Below the pieces are notes generated by a model that saw only the letters and a program-made list of their open reading frames with translations, did no database searches and was not told the origin of the DNA. A DNA stretch of 48,781 bases, taken from an uncultured Acidimicrobiales bacterium (GTDB lineage Bacteria; Actinomycetota; Acidimicrobiia; Acidimicrobiales; SHLQ01). The stretch covers positions 1 through 48,781 of the forward strand of contig CAJQNJ010000109.1 of NCBI GenBank assembly GCA_905479685.1, written 5' to 3'. Shown piece after piece: positions 1 to 7,334 of the stretch. The position numbers and the translations under genes are program-made. Position 1 is the first letter of the stretch; every line of letters begins with the position of its first letter.

Positions 1-251
1 ACTTCGAGGGCCGGATCTTGGGGAATGCAGCGATTGAGTTTCGCCGACATGGCGTGGCGTTCGGCAGCTTGGATCGTGTCGAGGTACTCGGAGCGATGCA
101 TGGCGCGCTGGAGTCTCGACGGTTCAGGAATTGCGCCGTAAAAGGTGAGAGCAGCGCGGTTGCGGGTAGCGAGGTCTGAGATGCGTCGAGCCGCAGCGGG
201 ATTGTCTCTGTCGGCGAGTGGACTGAACAAGATGTTGCGGAATCTTTGCAT
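1..251 (-). CDS. UspA-like universal stress protein, 3' end beyond the window
   Basis: An open frame starts with ATG at 251 and runs off the left edge; 83 complete codons are visible. It begins MQRFRNILFSPLAD, followed by a helix-rich stretch with ARRISDLATRNRAALTFYG. This is the beta1-alpha1-beta2 opening of UspA-family domains, as in UspE-like two-domain proteins. The start lies only 3 nt after the stop of the upstream transporter gene, so the two are almost certainly co-transcribed, and Usp proteins are often encoded next to transporters. The nucleotide-binding G-x2-G-x9-G(S/T) motif would lie beyond the edge, so ATP binding cannot be judged. Family assignment rests on the N-terminus only. 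Confidence 0.6.
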   Translation of the reverse strand, partial: MQRFRNILFSPLADRDNPAAARRISDLATRNRAALTFYGAIPEPSRLQRAMHRSEYLDTIQAAERHAMSAKLNRCIPQDPALE

Positions 252-254
252 GAC

Positions 255-1463
255 TCAGAGTGGCAGACCGAAGATCAGAATTGCGAGCATCATCAGTGCG
301 ACGCCGACAAAGCCGGCCGCCACTCCCCAATTTTGCTTTCGGGACGCAAGCAAGACGGCCAGCGATGCCTGGATCGTGAAGTAGATCGCAAAGACTCGAG
401 AGGCAAGGTTGACAGCTAAGTTCACGTCGACGAAGACCACGAGCATGATCGCCGGCACGAGGATCATCGGGAAGGTGATCCTCCGCTTGACCTTGTTGTT
501 CACGAGCATGTCGCTGCGTGACGAGGTGGCGCCGATGATGGCGGAGGTTTGACTGCCGAGGGCGGCGAGGAGCAATAGCCAAGGAAGTGTGTCCCCGACC
601 AAACCCGAGACGGCGAAGATGGCGGTTCCGTCTTCGGGCACTCCTGGCGGAGTTGGGAGGAATGCCAACAGCAGTGTGGTCATGAACACCACGAACACCA
701 CTGTCGAGGTGATCTGGGCGATACGCATGGTGGACACCCGCTGTTCCGCAGCGAATCTCACGCCGATGTAGCGGGACGCCTCGAAGCCCTGGACGATGGC
801 GAATAACCCGATCATCTTGCGGATTTCATCGGTGCCCAGTTCGGGGGAAGGGCCTAGCTCCCATCTTCCACCGAGCATTTCCTGGATGTTGGCCACCAGA
901 AAAGCTACGACCACGCCGATCACGGCAGCGAGGTTGAACGCTGTTGTCCGGTTTCCCAATTGGTTGAGCCAGTCCATGCCCCCACTCATGCCGATCACGA
1001 CCAGCACTGCGAGCAAGATCACACCCATGACGGTGCGCCCGTTGGCGCTGTTCTTGTCGAAGGGAAGCTGCATCAGAGCCATGAGAATCATCGTGTAGTA
1101 CGCGATGTTCACCACTGACGCGCCCAGCAGCGACCACCTGGCGATGGCCTCGATGCGGTCCGGGCCGCCGCCCTGGCCCTCGATGGGTTCGAAGTTGCGG
1201 ATGTTGTACGCGATGGCCAGACCGGCAGCGATGGCCACTAAGCAGATGCCAAACATGAAGAACGGGGCGCGAAACCCGACCAGGAGCACGATGGCGGGCG
1301 AGAACAGGATGAACCCGACGTCCATGATGTTGGCCAGCGGTACCACGGTGGATTGATACTTGGTGGACTGCTGGACGCGCGGCCGGTACAGGGCGTATGC
1401 GAGCAACACGATCGTCAGGACCCCAAGCCCCACCGCAATGTACTGATCACTGTCTGTCCGCAC
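255..1463 (-). CDS. Multi-pass membrane transporter-like protein (APC/LeuT-like)
   Basis: 402 residues with about 11 hydrophobic segments spread over the whole length and only short loops. The likely start is GTG at 1463, preceded by a strong GGAGGAG ribosome site about 6 nt away. Polar or broken stretches within helices, such as GMSGGMDWLNQLGN near residue 160 and LFAIVQGFEASRYIG near residue 220, resemble the unwound substrate helices of LeuT/APC-fold carriers. I cannot name the substrate or exact family. The following UspA-like gene begins 3 nt after its stop, which suggests an operon in which the Usp protein modulates or responds to transport. Length fits a secondary carrier. It could also be an uncharacterised membrane family. 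Confidence 0.65.
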   Translation of the reverse strand: MRTDSDQYIAVGLGVLTIVLLAYALYRPRVQQSTKYQSTVVPLANIMDVGFILFSPAIVLLVGFRAPFFMFGICLVAIAAGLAIAYNIRNFEPIEGQGGGPDRIEAIARWSLLGASVVNIAYYTMILMALMQLPFDKNSANGRTVMGVILLAVLVVIGMSGGMDWLNQLGNRTTAFNLAAVIGVVVAFLVANIQEMLGGRWELGPSPELGTDEIRKMIGLFAIVQGFEASRYIGVRFAAEQRVSTMRIAQITSTVVFVVFMTTLLLAFLPTPPGVPEDGTAIFAVSGLVGDTLPWLLLLAALGSQTSAIIGATSSRSDMLVNNKVKRRITFPMILVPAIMLVVFVDVNLAVNLASRVFAIYFTIQASLAVLLASRKQNWGVAAGFVGVALMMLAILIFGLPL

Positions 1464-1684
1464 AGCGCACTCCTCCGGTCGCCCGCACCTCGGTTCGTGG
1501 ACAGGCCCCTTTTCACCCTAGTAGTAGGGCCTGCTGGGGCGCGAATTCAGCTCTGGACACCGGCCGCGTCGTCGGCGGGAGCTCGGGTCTGCGCGGAAGT
1601 TGGACCCAGCGAGGTACCGCTACACGCTAAGCTCCCGTCTATGTCTTCACGGTCGAGTCGCCGCGGAAACATGGGACTCGATGG

Positions 1685-2110
1685 ATGAAAGTGAGCGGCA
1701 TGCCAGTTGAGAGCGATGGAACGTGGAACCAGGCCGGATGGGCGACATATGCAGCGATCATGCTCTTTGGTGCAGGGATCGTTGGGATCGTGAATGGGGT
1801 CTGGGCCTTTCGCTACAGTGACCGAGAGGCCGACCTGGTGCTGGTGGAGAAGAACATCGAGCTCTGGGGAACGGTCTCGCTGCTTAGCGGTGTCCTGATG
1901 CTCGCAGCAGGCATCGGCGTGTTCTCCGGCAAGAGTTGGGCACGCTGGACCGGCATCGTACTTTCCTTGTACGGTTTGGGATGGGTGGTCGGTTGGGCTG
2001 AGATCCAACCAATGCAGTCGCTGATCGGTGCGCTCATCCACATCTCGGTGATCTTTGCGCTGGCCACGCATCCCGTCACAGTGGAGGAAATCCCGCGGGT
2101 GGGACCGTAG
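1685..2110 (+). CDS. DUF7144-like four-helix membrane protein
   Basis: 141 residues. After a polar N-terminus come four hydrophobic segments (about residues 20-42, 62-82, 87-105 and 112-130), with the conserved-looking SWARWTGIVLSLYGLGW after helix two. This arrangement and the KSWARW motif match the small actinobacterial membrane family DUF7144, whose function is unknown. The start at 1685 has no strong ribosome site. An internal ATG at 1703 (MPVESDG) is an alternative. It is transcribed away from the transporter and converges on the ABM-like gene, with a hairpin between the two ends. Confidence 0.65.
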   Translation: MKVSGMPVESDGTWNQAGWATYAAIMLFGAGIVGIVNGVWAFRYSDREADLVLVEKNIELWGTVSLLSGVLMLAAGIGVFSGKSWARWTGIVLSLYGLGWVVGWAEIQPMQSLIGALIHISVIFALATHPVTVEEIPRVGP

Positions 2111-2161
2111 GACCTGCAGCCACCTGTTCGGCTCCGACCCGCCACCGCACGCTGGAGCTGC

Positions 2162-2179
2162 AACCCGTGCTAACGGGTT
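2162..2179. terminator. Hairpin between convergent genes
   Basis: AACCCGT (2162-2168), a four-base loop GCTA, then ACGGGTT (2173-2179) form a perfect 7-bp stem. It lies at the meeting point of a plus-strand gene ending at 2110 and a minus-strand gene ending at 2170. No long T-run follows, so bidirectional termination is plausible but not proven. Confidence 0.4.
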
Positions 2180-2514
2180 CTGATGTTGCCAGTGATCCCG
2201 GTGCGATAGAGCTCATCGAAGTGAATCCACTGCGGTTCACCATCGACGAGCGCGCGGAGCTTCTCAGCCCAGCGCTCTGTCTCGAGACGTTGATTGTTGA
2301 GCTCAGCCTCGGCGGCGGCGGTGAGGTCACCGTCGACCTCAGCGAATTCGGCCAAAATCGTGAACTGGCCCGGTTGGTCGCGATGCGCGAGCAGCTTTGT
2401 GCCGATGTAGCCCATGACCTCGGACTGCGACTGCCCAGCGTCCCACTCCACGAGCAGTTCCTGTAGTGCGTCCGGATCAGCGCACCGAACCTGAATTCCC
2501 TGTGTGAACCTCAT
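2170..2514 (-). CDS. ABM-like (dimeric alpha/beta barrel) small protein
   Basis: 114 residues starting at ATG 2514 with AAGGGAGT about 9 nt upstream. It opens MRFTQGIQVRCADPDALQELLVEW, then has a strand FTILAEFAEVDG and helices rich in Ala/Glu. This beta-alpha-beta pattern resembles ferredoxin-like dimeric alpha/beta barrel proteins of the antibiotic biosynthesis monooxygenase type. No catalytic residues can be recognised. It is the last gene of the minus-strand run downstream of the Coq4-like gene (32 nt gap) and probably belongs to that operon. Function unknown. Confidence 0.55.
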   Translation of the reverse strand: MRFTQGIQVRCADPDALQELLVEWDAGQSQSEVMGYIGTKLLAHRDQPGQFTILAEFAEVDGDLTAAAEAELNNQRLETERWAEKLRALVDGEPQWIHFDELYRTGITGNIRTR

Positions 2515-2545
2515 CTTGTGTGACTCCCTTCGTAGTTCAGGTGGA

Positions 2546-3631
2546 TCATGTTGACGGTTCGAGCGACGCAGCGTACGCCTGCTGGTTTCTCGACATCCCC
2601 GTCAGATCGAACAATCCCGGGGATCCCGTGGCGGCCTCGGATTTGGGCACAAAGCCTAGTTCGATGCGGACATCGTCGATCGGCTGGCGAGCGAACTGGT
2701 GGTAGTTGACTTCGAGGAGGTCGGTTCGGAGCCGATCGCAGAGCACACGCCCTCGGTACATGGCGTCTGCAACCCGGGCGTGCATGGCCGGGCTCTCGAG
2801 GCGTGTCTCCTCGAGGTCGGAGCTGAAAAATCCAGCGTCGGCGATGTAACCGGTTTCGAACAAGCCAACGAGCGTCGCGATCCATGCGAAGCCTTTCGGG
2901 TCGGGGTCAGCCCGAGCAATAAGGGAGAAGACTTCCAACTCACCGTTGAGATTGGTGCCGTAGTCCGCGAGCACGTGCACGAAGTCGTGTTGAGCGAGGT
3001 AGGCCGACGCGCCCCCAATTGAGCCAGGTAGGCCGAATCCGCGCCCCCGATACATGTCCCACATGGCGCGGCCGAGTGTTCCTTCGGTCATGTGCTGGAA
3101 CTCTGCCCACGTCTCGGCAAGCTGGGAGTCCTCGACACCTGCGGCGAGCTGATGTTCGAGCTTCACCGTTGTCTTGAGCTGGTCCTTCTGGGCCATTTCC
3201 CAGTGTTCTGAAAACCCACTCTGGTGTAGATCAAGCCAAGCCAAACCGAATCCGCCCTGCGCGTACCGACGGGCAATTCGAACGAACTGATCGTCAATTC
3301 CCAACGCATCGGCGTAGGAGGAAACCCGACGGGCGACCGCGGGCGGGATGGGTCGAAGCACCAGTTCGCCGAGCACCATGTGGTGAACAACTCGACGACG
3401 GAACTCCTCCGAACGCCCCGATAGAGATGCGGATAGCTCGTCAGGCTCGAGCGGATCCAGCGAGCCGAGGTCGACCTCGATATTGAAGAGCGCGGCGATG
3501 ATGGAACCCATCAAGCCGGTCTGGATCGGCTCCATCCCGCTCTCGGGCTTCACCGCAGTCGCGATGCCGCGGGCGATCACAAGTGCCTCTTCGGCCGAGA
3601 CCGTTTCGTCGCTGGTGTCTTCACTCCTCAC
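2546..3631 (-). CDS. Coq4-like protein with HDxxH-x11-E metal motif
   Basis: 361 residues from a GTG at 3631, with GGAGGTGG about 10 nt upstream. Residues 215-231 hold H215-D216-x2-H219-x11-E231 in the context AYLAQHDFVHVLADYGT. This is the metal-binding signature of the COQ4 family, which acts on the ubiquinone head group (oxidative decarboxylation/hydroxylation in recent work). The protein is longer than typical COQ4 (about 220-270 aa), with an extra N-terminal region of about 100 residues. It follows the AhpD-hydrolase gene by 113 nt on the same strand. Actinobacteria use menaquinone, so a role in ubiquinone synthesis is unlikely. A related activity on another small aromatic or quinone-like molecule is my inference from the oxygenase and methyltransferase neighbours. 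Confidence 0.65.
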   Translation of the reverse strand: MRSEDTSDETVSAEEALVIARGIATAVKPESGMEPIQTGLMGSIIAALFNIEVDLGSLDPLEPDELSASLSGRSEEFRRRVVHHMVLGELVLRPIPPAVARRVSSYADALGIDDQFVRIARRYAQGGFGLAWLDLHQSGFSEHWEMAQKDQLKTTVKLEHQLAAGVEDSQLAETWAEFQHMTEGTLGRAMWDMYRGRGFGLPGSIGGASAYLAQHDFVHVLADYGTNLNGELEVFSLIARADPDPKGFAWIATLVGLFETGYIADAGFFSSDLEETRLESPAMHARVADAMYRGRVLCDRLRTDLLEVNYHQFARQPIDDVRIELGFVPKSEAATGSPGLFDLTGMSRNQQAYAASLEPST

Positions 3632-3744
3632 AGCGTTTGACCACCTCCAGAACCTGTCTCCTCGAGTGGACTCACCGTACCATCGGGGGAACTTCGTTGG
3701 CGATCCTGAGGTCGAGATGGCCTACATGGCGTGCGCTCTTCGGC

Positions 3745-4863
3745 TCATGGACCTGCCTGTTCATTCCGCGTTGCGAGGCTGTCGAGAGTCTTGTTGGCGA
3801 TGAGGTCCGGTTGATCCACCGTCGGCCAGTGACTAGTGCCGTCGAGGATCGTGGTGGCGAGCTGATGTTCGCGCAGCCACTGGATCGAGTCTTCCGGAGT
3901 GTTGTCGGGGTTGTAGAAGTAGTGGACATGCTTGGCACACCGGGCGAGGACCTCACCGGGTGAATGTTCGATTGAGAAGTGGTGGGTGTCGCTGCCCATC
4001 TCCCATATTGAGGTGGGGTCGGCGATCGCTACCTGATCTCGGTACCGACGGATCACCTCGTCATCGACCGCTCTCTCTGACAAGCGGGACAGGAACGCCG
4101 CATGGAACATGTCCGGCGACTCGTACTGGGCAGCGGAACCCGAGAAGTACGCGTCGGCTGGCGTGAGGTTGCCCTCGATGGAGACTACGGTGTCGATCGA
4201 CGAGTCGGGTGTGCCGGCCGCAAGAGATGCGACGATCGAACCAACCGAGTGCGCAATGATTGTCCGTGCAGAAGTCTGGCGCACGACGTCGGCCACCAGC
4301 GCAGCAGCGCGGTCGAGCGTGAGCGGTTGGTCGAGCGGAGTGGACCCTCCCATGCCGGGAAGGTCGATGGCGTGCAACGCGAACCTGCGCCCGAGCGCTG
4401 TCGATCCGAGGAGTTCGAACATGCCACCGTGATCGGCGAACCCGGCTACGAGAACGATTGGCTCACCGTTTGGATCTCCGAAGCGCTGGACATTCAGAAC
4501 CGCGTTGTCAGGGCGAATCTGACGGCGACTGACCATGTCATCGACACCGATCTGGGTCCTGACCTCTGCGGTCTGGTCCATCCCTCCGCGTTCGATCGGG
4601 GTGCCAGTGCCGTCGGCGATGCGAGTCATCATGTGGAAGTTCGCACTCACTGCGACAGCGTCCACGAGGGAGTCACCACCCATCGCCTCGGTGACCTCGT
4701 CACGGACTGCAGCGAGCGCAGACGGGTCGCCCTCCCACATCGCTTCCGCGAGGCGAGCCAACAGTTGCCCGTGGGGCACGCCACCGTCACCGTCGCCCGT
4801 GCCGACAACGACATCGAACGACACTTGGGCATCCTGGCGTAGGCCGCTCAGACTGAGCAACAT
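3745..4863 (-). CDS. C-terminal segment: alpha/beta hydrolase (as normally called separately)
   Basis: This is the part that a standard gene caller would report, 372 residues from ATG 4863. Residues 1-100 have no hydrolase character. Stretches such as LAEAMWEGDPSALAAVRDEV and DAVAVSANFHMMTRIADG look like the end of a carboxymuconolactone decarboxylase/AhpD-type helical bundle, which supports continuity with the upstream frame. From about residue 130 the alpha/beta hydrolase fold begins: PIVLVAGFADHGGMF (oxyanion region), HAIDLPGMGGS, nucleophile elbow AHSVGS with Ser, and a late TSHWPTVDQP with the likely catalytic His. Substrate unknown. The ATG has no clear ribosome site and itself lies inside the SECIS-like region, which also argues against an independent start. 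Confidence 0.6.
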   Translation of the reverse strand: MLLSLSGLRQDAQVSFDVVVGTGDGDGGVPHGQLLARLAEAMWEGDPSALAAVRDEVTEAMGGDSLVDAVAVSANFHMMTRIADGTGTPIERGGMDQTAEVRTQIGVDDMVSRRQIRPDNAVLNVQRFGDPNGEPIVLVAGFADHGGMFELLGSTALGRRFALHAIDLPGMGGSTPLDQPLTLDRAAALVADVVRQTSARTIIAHSVGSIVASLAAGTPDSSIDTVVSIEGNLTPADAYFSGSAAQYESPDMFHAAFLSRLSERAVDDEVIRRYRDQVAIADPTSIWEMGSDTHHFSIEHSPGEVLARCAKHVHYFYNPDNTPEDSIQWLREHQLATTILDGTSHWPTVDQPDLIANKTLDSLATRNEQAGP

Positions 4864-5580
4864 CGAATGACTCGTCGTTCAATAGAAGCACTCGTTCAGT
4901 TTCGAGGTGCGCGCTGCCACGAGCTCGACCTGCATTCGGGTGAGGGCGTTTCGGTCGGCCGTCAGATCGTAGAGCTGTGAAACTGGGAGGTAGTGGGCAG
5001 CGGCCAACTGGAACGAAGCGGCATGCTCGGCAGGCACGCCGCTCAGTGCCTTGACGACCTCTCTCACGTCACTCTCGACAGTGGGCACCCAGTGGTCGCG
5101 CGAGGCAACGCCATCGGGCGCGGAGCGACTTGGCTCACCTTCGACTGGCTGGGGAAGCGTCGGTCGGTCGAGGGACAGTCCGTCCGCGAATCGGTCGATG
5201 CAGTTCGCCTGGGCGACGAGCGCTACGAGTTCGGTGTACTCCAAAGGAGTGAGCGCAGCCGAGTGATCACCGAAGCCGTCGACCACCTTGTTGTACCAGT
5301 CAGCCGTCAGAGTTCCTGGGTGGTTGGTCAACCGCCAGATCGCGTCGACTGCTGCTGCGGGAAGCGCATGAGCGTGCAAATCTGGTCTCTCGACCTCGGA
5401 CGCGCGCACCCACGGCGGCGGGATCTCATCGGCGTCGCGAGCTCGTCGGACCTCGGTGACGATTGCGAGACGCTGCTCACCGGTCCACCAGGTCCCAGGG
5501 CGAGACCAACCAAGGACAGTGGCCTCCTGAGCGGCCCGCAAGTCGTCGCGGATCGGCAGCTCTGTTTCGTAGATGTCCAT
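3745..5580 (-). CDS. Candidate selenoprotein: AhpD-like domain fused to alpha/beta hydrolase, in-frame TGA at 4879-4881
   Basis: Read through TGA, this is one frame of 611 residues. Residues up to 233 end ...KLNECFY; the TGA is residue 234; then TTSHSM continues in the same frame. With Sec at 234 the sequence shows E219-x11-C231-x2-U234-x3-H238. The spacing is identical to the AhpD active site (Glu118, Cys130, Cys133, His137 in M. tuberculosis AhpD). Sequence after the TGA first continues an AhpD/CMD-like helical region (about residues 240-330), then an alpha/beta hydrolase fold with nucleophile motif HSVGS. A SECIS-like hairpin lies at 4843-4861. AhpD-like selenoproteins are known from marine metagenomes; a fusion to a hydrolase is new to me. 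The alternative is two genes separated by 15 nt, but that would cut the redox motif in half. Confidence 0.7.
4843..4861 (-). promoter_or_regulatory. Putative bacterial SECIS hairpin
   Basis: On the minus-strand mRNA, GUUGCUCA (4861-4854), loop GUC (4853-4851) and UGAGCGGC (4850-4843) form an 8-bp stem with two inner U-G wobble pairs. The loop starts with G and begins 25 nt after the UGA (4881-4879). Known bacterial SECIS elements need a short stem-loop roughly 16-37 nt downstream of UGA with a G in the first two loop positions; both conditions are met. The hairpin lies inside the coding sequence, as is normal in bacteria, where SelB binds it. Confidence 0.6.
4879..5580 (-). CDS. N-terminal segment: AhpD/carboxymuconolactone decarboxylase-like (as normally called separately)
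   Basis: 233 residues from ATG 5580 to the TGA at 4879-4881. The middle (about residues 70-135) has an AhpD-like helical hairpin with LTPLEYTELVALVAQANCIDRFADG. The end has QVELVAARTSKLNECFY, which is the start of a second AhpD half carrying the proton-relay Glu219 and the resolving-type Cys231. The chain then stops just where CxxC would be completed, which is unusual for a genuine C-terminus. AhpD proteins use this pair as peroxide/disulfide redox centre. The gene starts 30 nt after the methyltransferase gene on the same strand, so it is in the operon. Confidence 0.6.
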   Translation of the reverse strand: MDIYETELPIRDDLRAAQEATVLGWSRPGTWWTGEQRLAIVTEVRRARDADEIPPPWVRASEVERPDLHAHALPAAAVDAIWRLTNHPGTLTADWYNKVVDGFGDHSAALTPLEYTELVALVAQANCIDRFADGLSLDRPTLPQPVEGEPSRSAPDGVASRDHWVPTVESDVREVVKALSGVPAEHAASFQLAAAHYLPVSQLYDLTADRNALTRMQVELVAARTSKLNECFY

Positions 5581-5610
5581 TTCTCAGTCGACGCTAACCA
5601 GAAGCTCGCA

Positions 5611-6312
5611 TCAACCGTCCGTGCCCGGCGCACCATGCGCGGTCACACGAATGACCGGACGGCTGGCGACGGGCACATCCGATGCATCGACGTCGGTGAG
5701 GCCAGCCGCACGGAGTAGGGAGCCCATCTGATCGGCCTCGACCATCGTGAACCCATGGTGCTCGGGGCCATGCTCCGCGCCGAAACGTTCGTAGTCCGGA
5801 TGTGATGGGTCGTTGAAGAGCTCGTCGACCAGCAGAACTCGGCCGCCTGGTTTGAGAACACGGGCGATCTCGGCCACGCTGCGCTCGACGTCAATCCAGT
5901 GATGCATGGTGTTGACCGCCCAGATTGCGTCGATACTCCGATCAGCGACGGGGATTCGCTCTGCAGATCCATCGACGACTTCTACACAGGCACGGCTTCG
6001 GCTGAAGGCGCGCCGCATGCGTAGCACCCGACGCACAAAAGGAGTTGGCTCGACGGCGAGGACGTGCGCACCCGTCACCGCGGCAGGTAGTGCTCCCGCG
6101 CCCATACCCGCGCCGATGTCGACCACCCGTTCGCCACCTCGGGGGTCGACCAGATCGATGACGGCGTCGTTCATGGGTGATCGCCACATCTCCGGCAGGT
6201 GGCGAAGGTACCGGAGCGCGCCCTTGATCCCCTGATCGTTCGCGTGCCCATGGTGATCGTGACTGCCGTGGTCGTGACTGTCGTGATGATGTTCGCTGTG
6301 CTCGTTCGACAT
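5611..6312 (-). CDS. Class I SAM-dependent methyltransferase with His-rich N-terminus
   Basis: 233 residues. The first 27 residues are extremely rich in His and Asp (HSEHHHDSHDHGSHDHHGH), probably binding Zn, Ni or Cu. The methyltransferase core follows: motif I VVDIGAGMGAGA around residues 64-75, acidic motif AVEPTP, motif II/III with DGSAERIPV and AIWAVNTMHHW, and RVLKPGGRVLLVDE. This matches the Methyltransf_11 (UbiE-like) group. Substrate unknown. It lies between the 2OG dioxygenase gene (87 nt) and the AhpD-hydrolase gene (30 nt), all on the minus strand, so it probably modifies an intermediate of the same pathway. The metal-binding tail could be a storage or sensing element; this is inference. 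Confidence 0.75.
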   Translation of the reverse strand: MSNEHSEHHHDSHDHGSHDHHGHANDQGIKGALRYLRHLPEMWRSPMNDAVIDLVDPRGGERVVDIGAGMGAGALPAAVTGAHVLAVEPTPFVRRVLRMRRAFSRSRACVEVVDGSAERIPVADRSIDAIWAVNTMHHWIDVERSVAEIARVLKPGGRVLLVDELFNDPSHPDYERFGAEHGPEHHGFTMVEADQMGSLLRAAGLTDVDASDVPVASRPVIRVTAHGAPGTDG

Positions 6313-6399
6313 CTCGCCAGTGTCGCAGCTTCGCCGCCGAGGCGCGGGACCGGCGATGAGGTAACCGTCCCCTCGGTGCGAATTCGAGAGGACCGATCG

Positions 6400-7245
6400 T
6401 CAGGCCCGGTCGCCGCGTAGCTCAGCGATGCGCTCCTCGAGGAACGCAGACGCAGTGCGGCCATCGCTGAGGACGACTTCGTCGGCGGGGTGCAAGAACA
6501 TGGGGAGCGACATCCGCGGGAGGCGACCAGCGGCGCCCGTTGGATTCACTACCCGGTGCGTGGTTGCGGGGTAGTGGCCTTCGGTGGCGAGATCGAGCAT
6601 CTCACCACCATTGACGGCGAGCGAACCTGGGTCGCACGGAACCTGGAACCAACTGCCGTCAGCGCCCAACAGCTCGAGGCCCGGCTGATCGCTTGCCGGT
6701 AGCACGGTGAGAAGATTGATGTCTTCGTGCGCCGCAGCTCGGACCGCCCCATCAGGGATCTCGGCTGGGAGAGGCGGATAACGGAGCACCCGAAGCAGCG
6801 ATCGGGTGCTGCCGGTCATCATTTCGGACAGCGGCATGGAGAGCCGTTGTGCGATCTCTGGCGGGGTTTCGGCCTCGATCCACGTCAAGAGGGTGAGAGC
6901 AAGATCGATGGCGATCTGTCGGTACTCCAATGCCGCATTGCTGACTTCTTTCGGAAACACCGACCATTCGTAGACGTGGAAGAACTCCTTGAGGTCGCGT
7001 GCGGTGTGTCCTTTGGCTGTTTCGCTGCGAGTCGCGGGAAACCATCCAACCTGCCCTCCGGGGTCGACGTCATAGGCGTCGACGGCGGGAGAGTCGAACA
7101 GAGCCGCCCACTCGCGATAGATCTGTTCGACAAGTGGCCATGGCAGTGGGTGGTTGACGAGAACGGCGAACCCCGTTTCTCGGAGGCTACGAGTGAACCG
7201 CTCAGGGGCATCCGGGGCTCGGAAATCTACGACAGCAACTTCCAT
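6400..7245 (-). CDS. Isopenicillin-N-synthase-like 2OG-Fe(II) dioxygenase
   Basis: 281 residues. Family features are visible: an N-terminal DIOX-like segment (ETGFAVLVNHPLP), an Fe triad H173-x-D175 (AAAHEDINLLTVL) and H230 (ATTHRVVNP), and the 2-oxoglutarate carboxylate pair R244-x-S246 (LPRMSLPMF). The enzyme should couple 2OG decarboxylation to hydroxylation or another oxidation of a small molecule in the cytoplasm. Length fits the family, which is usually 280-350 aa. It is the first gene after the LuxR regulator on the minus strand (89 nt gap) and starts the enzyme run. No clear ribosome site precedes the ATG. Substrate cannot be deduced. Confidence 0.85.
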   Translation of the reverse strand: MEVAVVDFRAPDAPERFTRSLRETGFAVLVNHPLPWPLVEQIYREWAALFDSPAVDAYDVDPGGQVGWFPATRSETAKGHTARDLKEFFHVYEWSVFPKEVSNAALEYRQIAIDLALTLLTWIEAETPPEIAQRLSMPLSEMMTGSTRSLLRVLRYPPLPAEIPDGAVRAAAHEDINLLTVLPASDQPGLELLGADGSWFQVPCDPGSLAVNGGEMLDLATEGHYPATTHRVVNPTGAAGRLPRMSLPMFLHPADEVVLSDGRTASAFLEERIAELRGDRA

Positions 7246-7334
7246 TGGATCGATTGTATTCGGTCTCTCGGGTCCGTGTTGGCGACCACTGCTACTGACC
7301 GTCTCCTGGCTGAGTGGTAGCCGTTGCGGAGTCG

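Noticed and set aside
4102-4842. 246-codon plus-strand frame
   Set aside because: Antisense to the hydrolase segment of the selenoprotein candidate; no recognisable protein.
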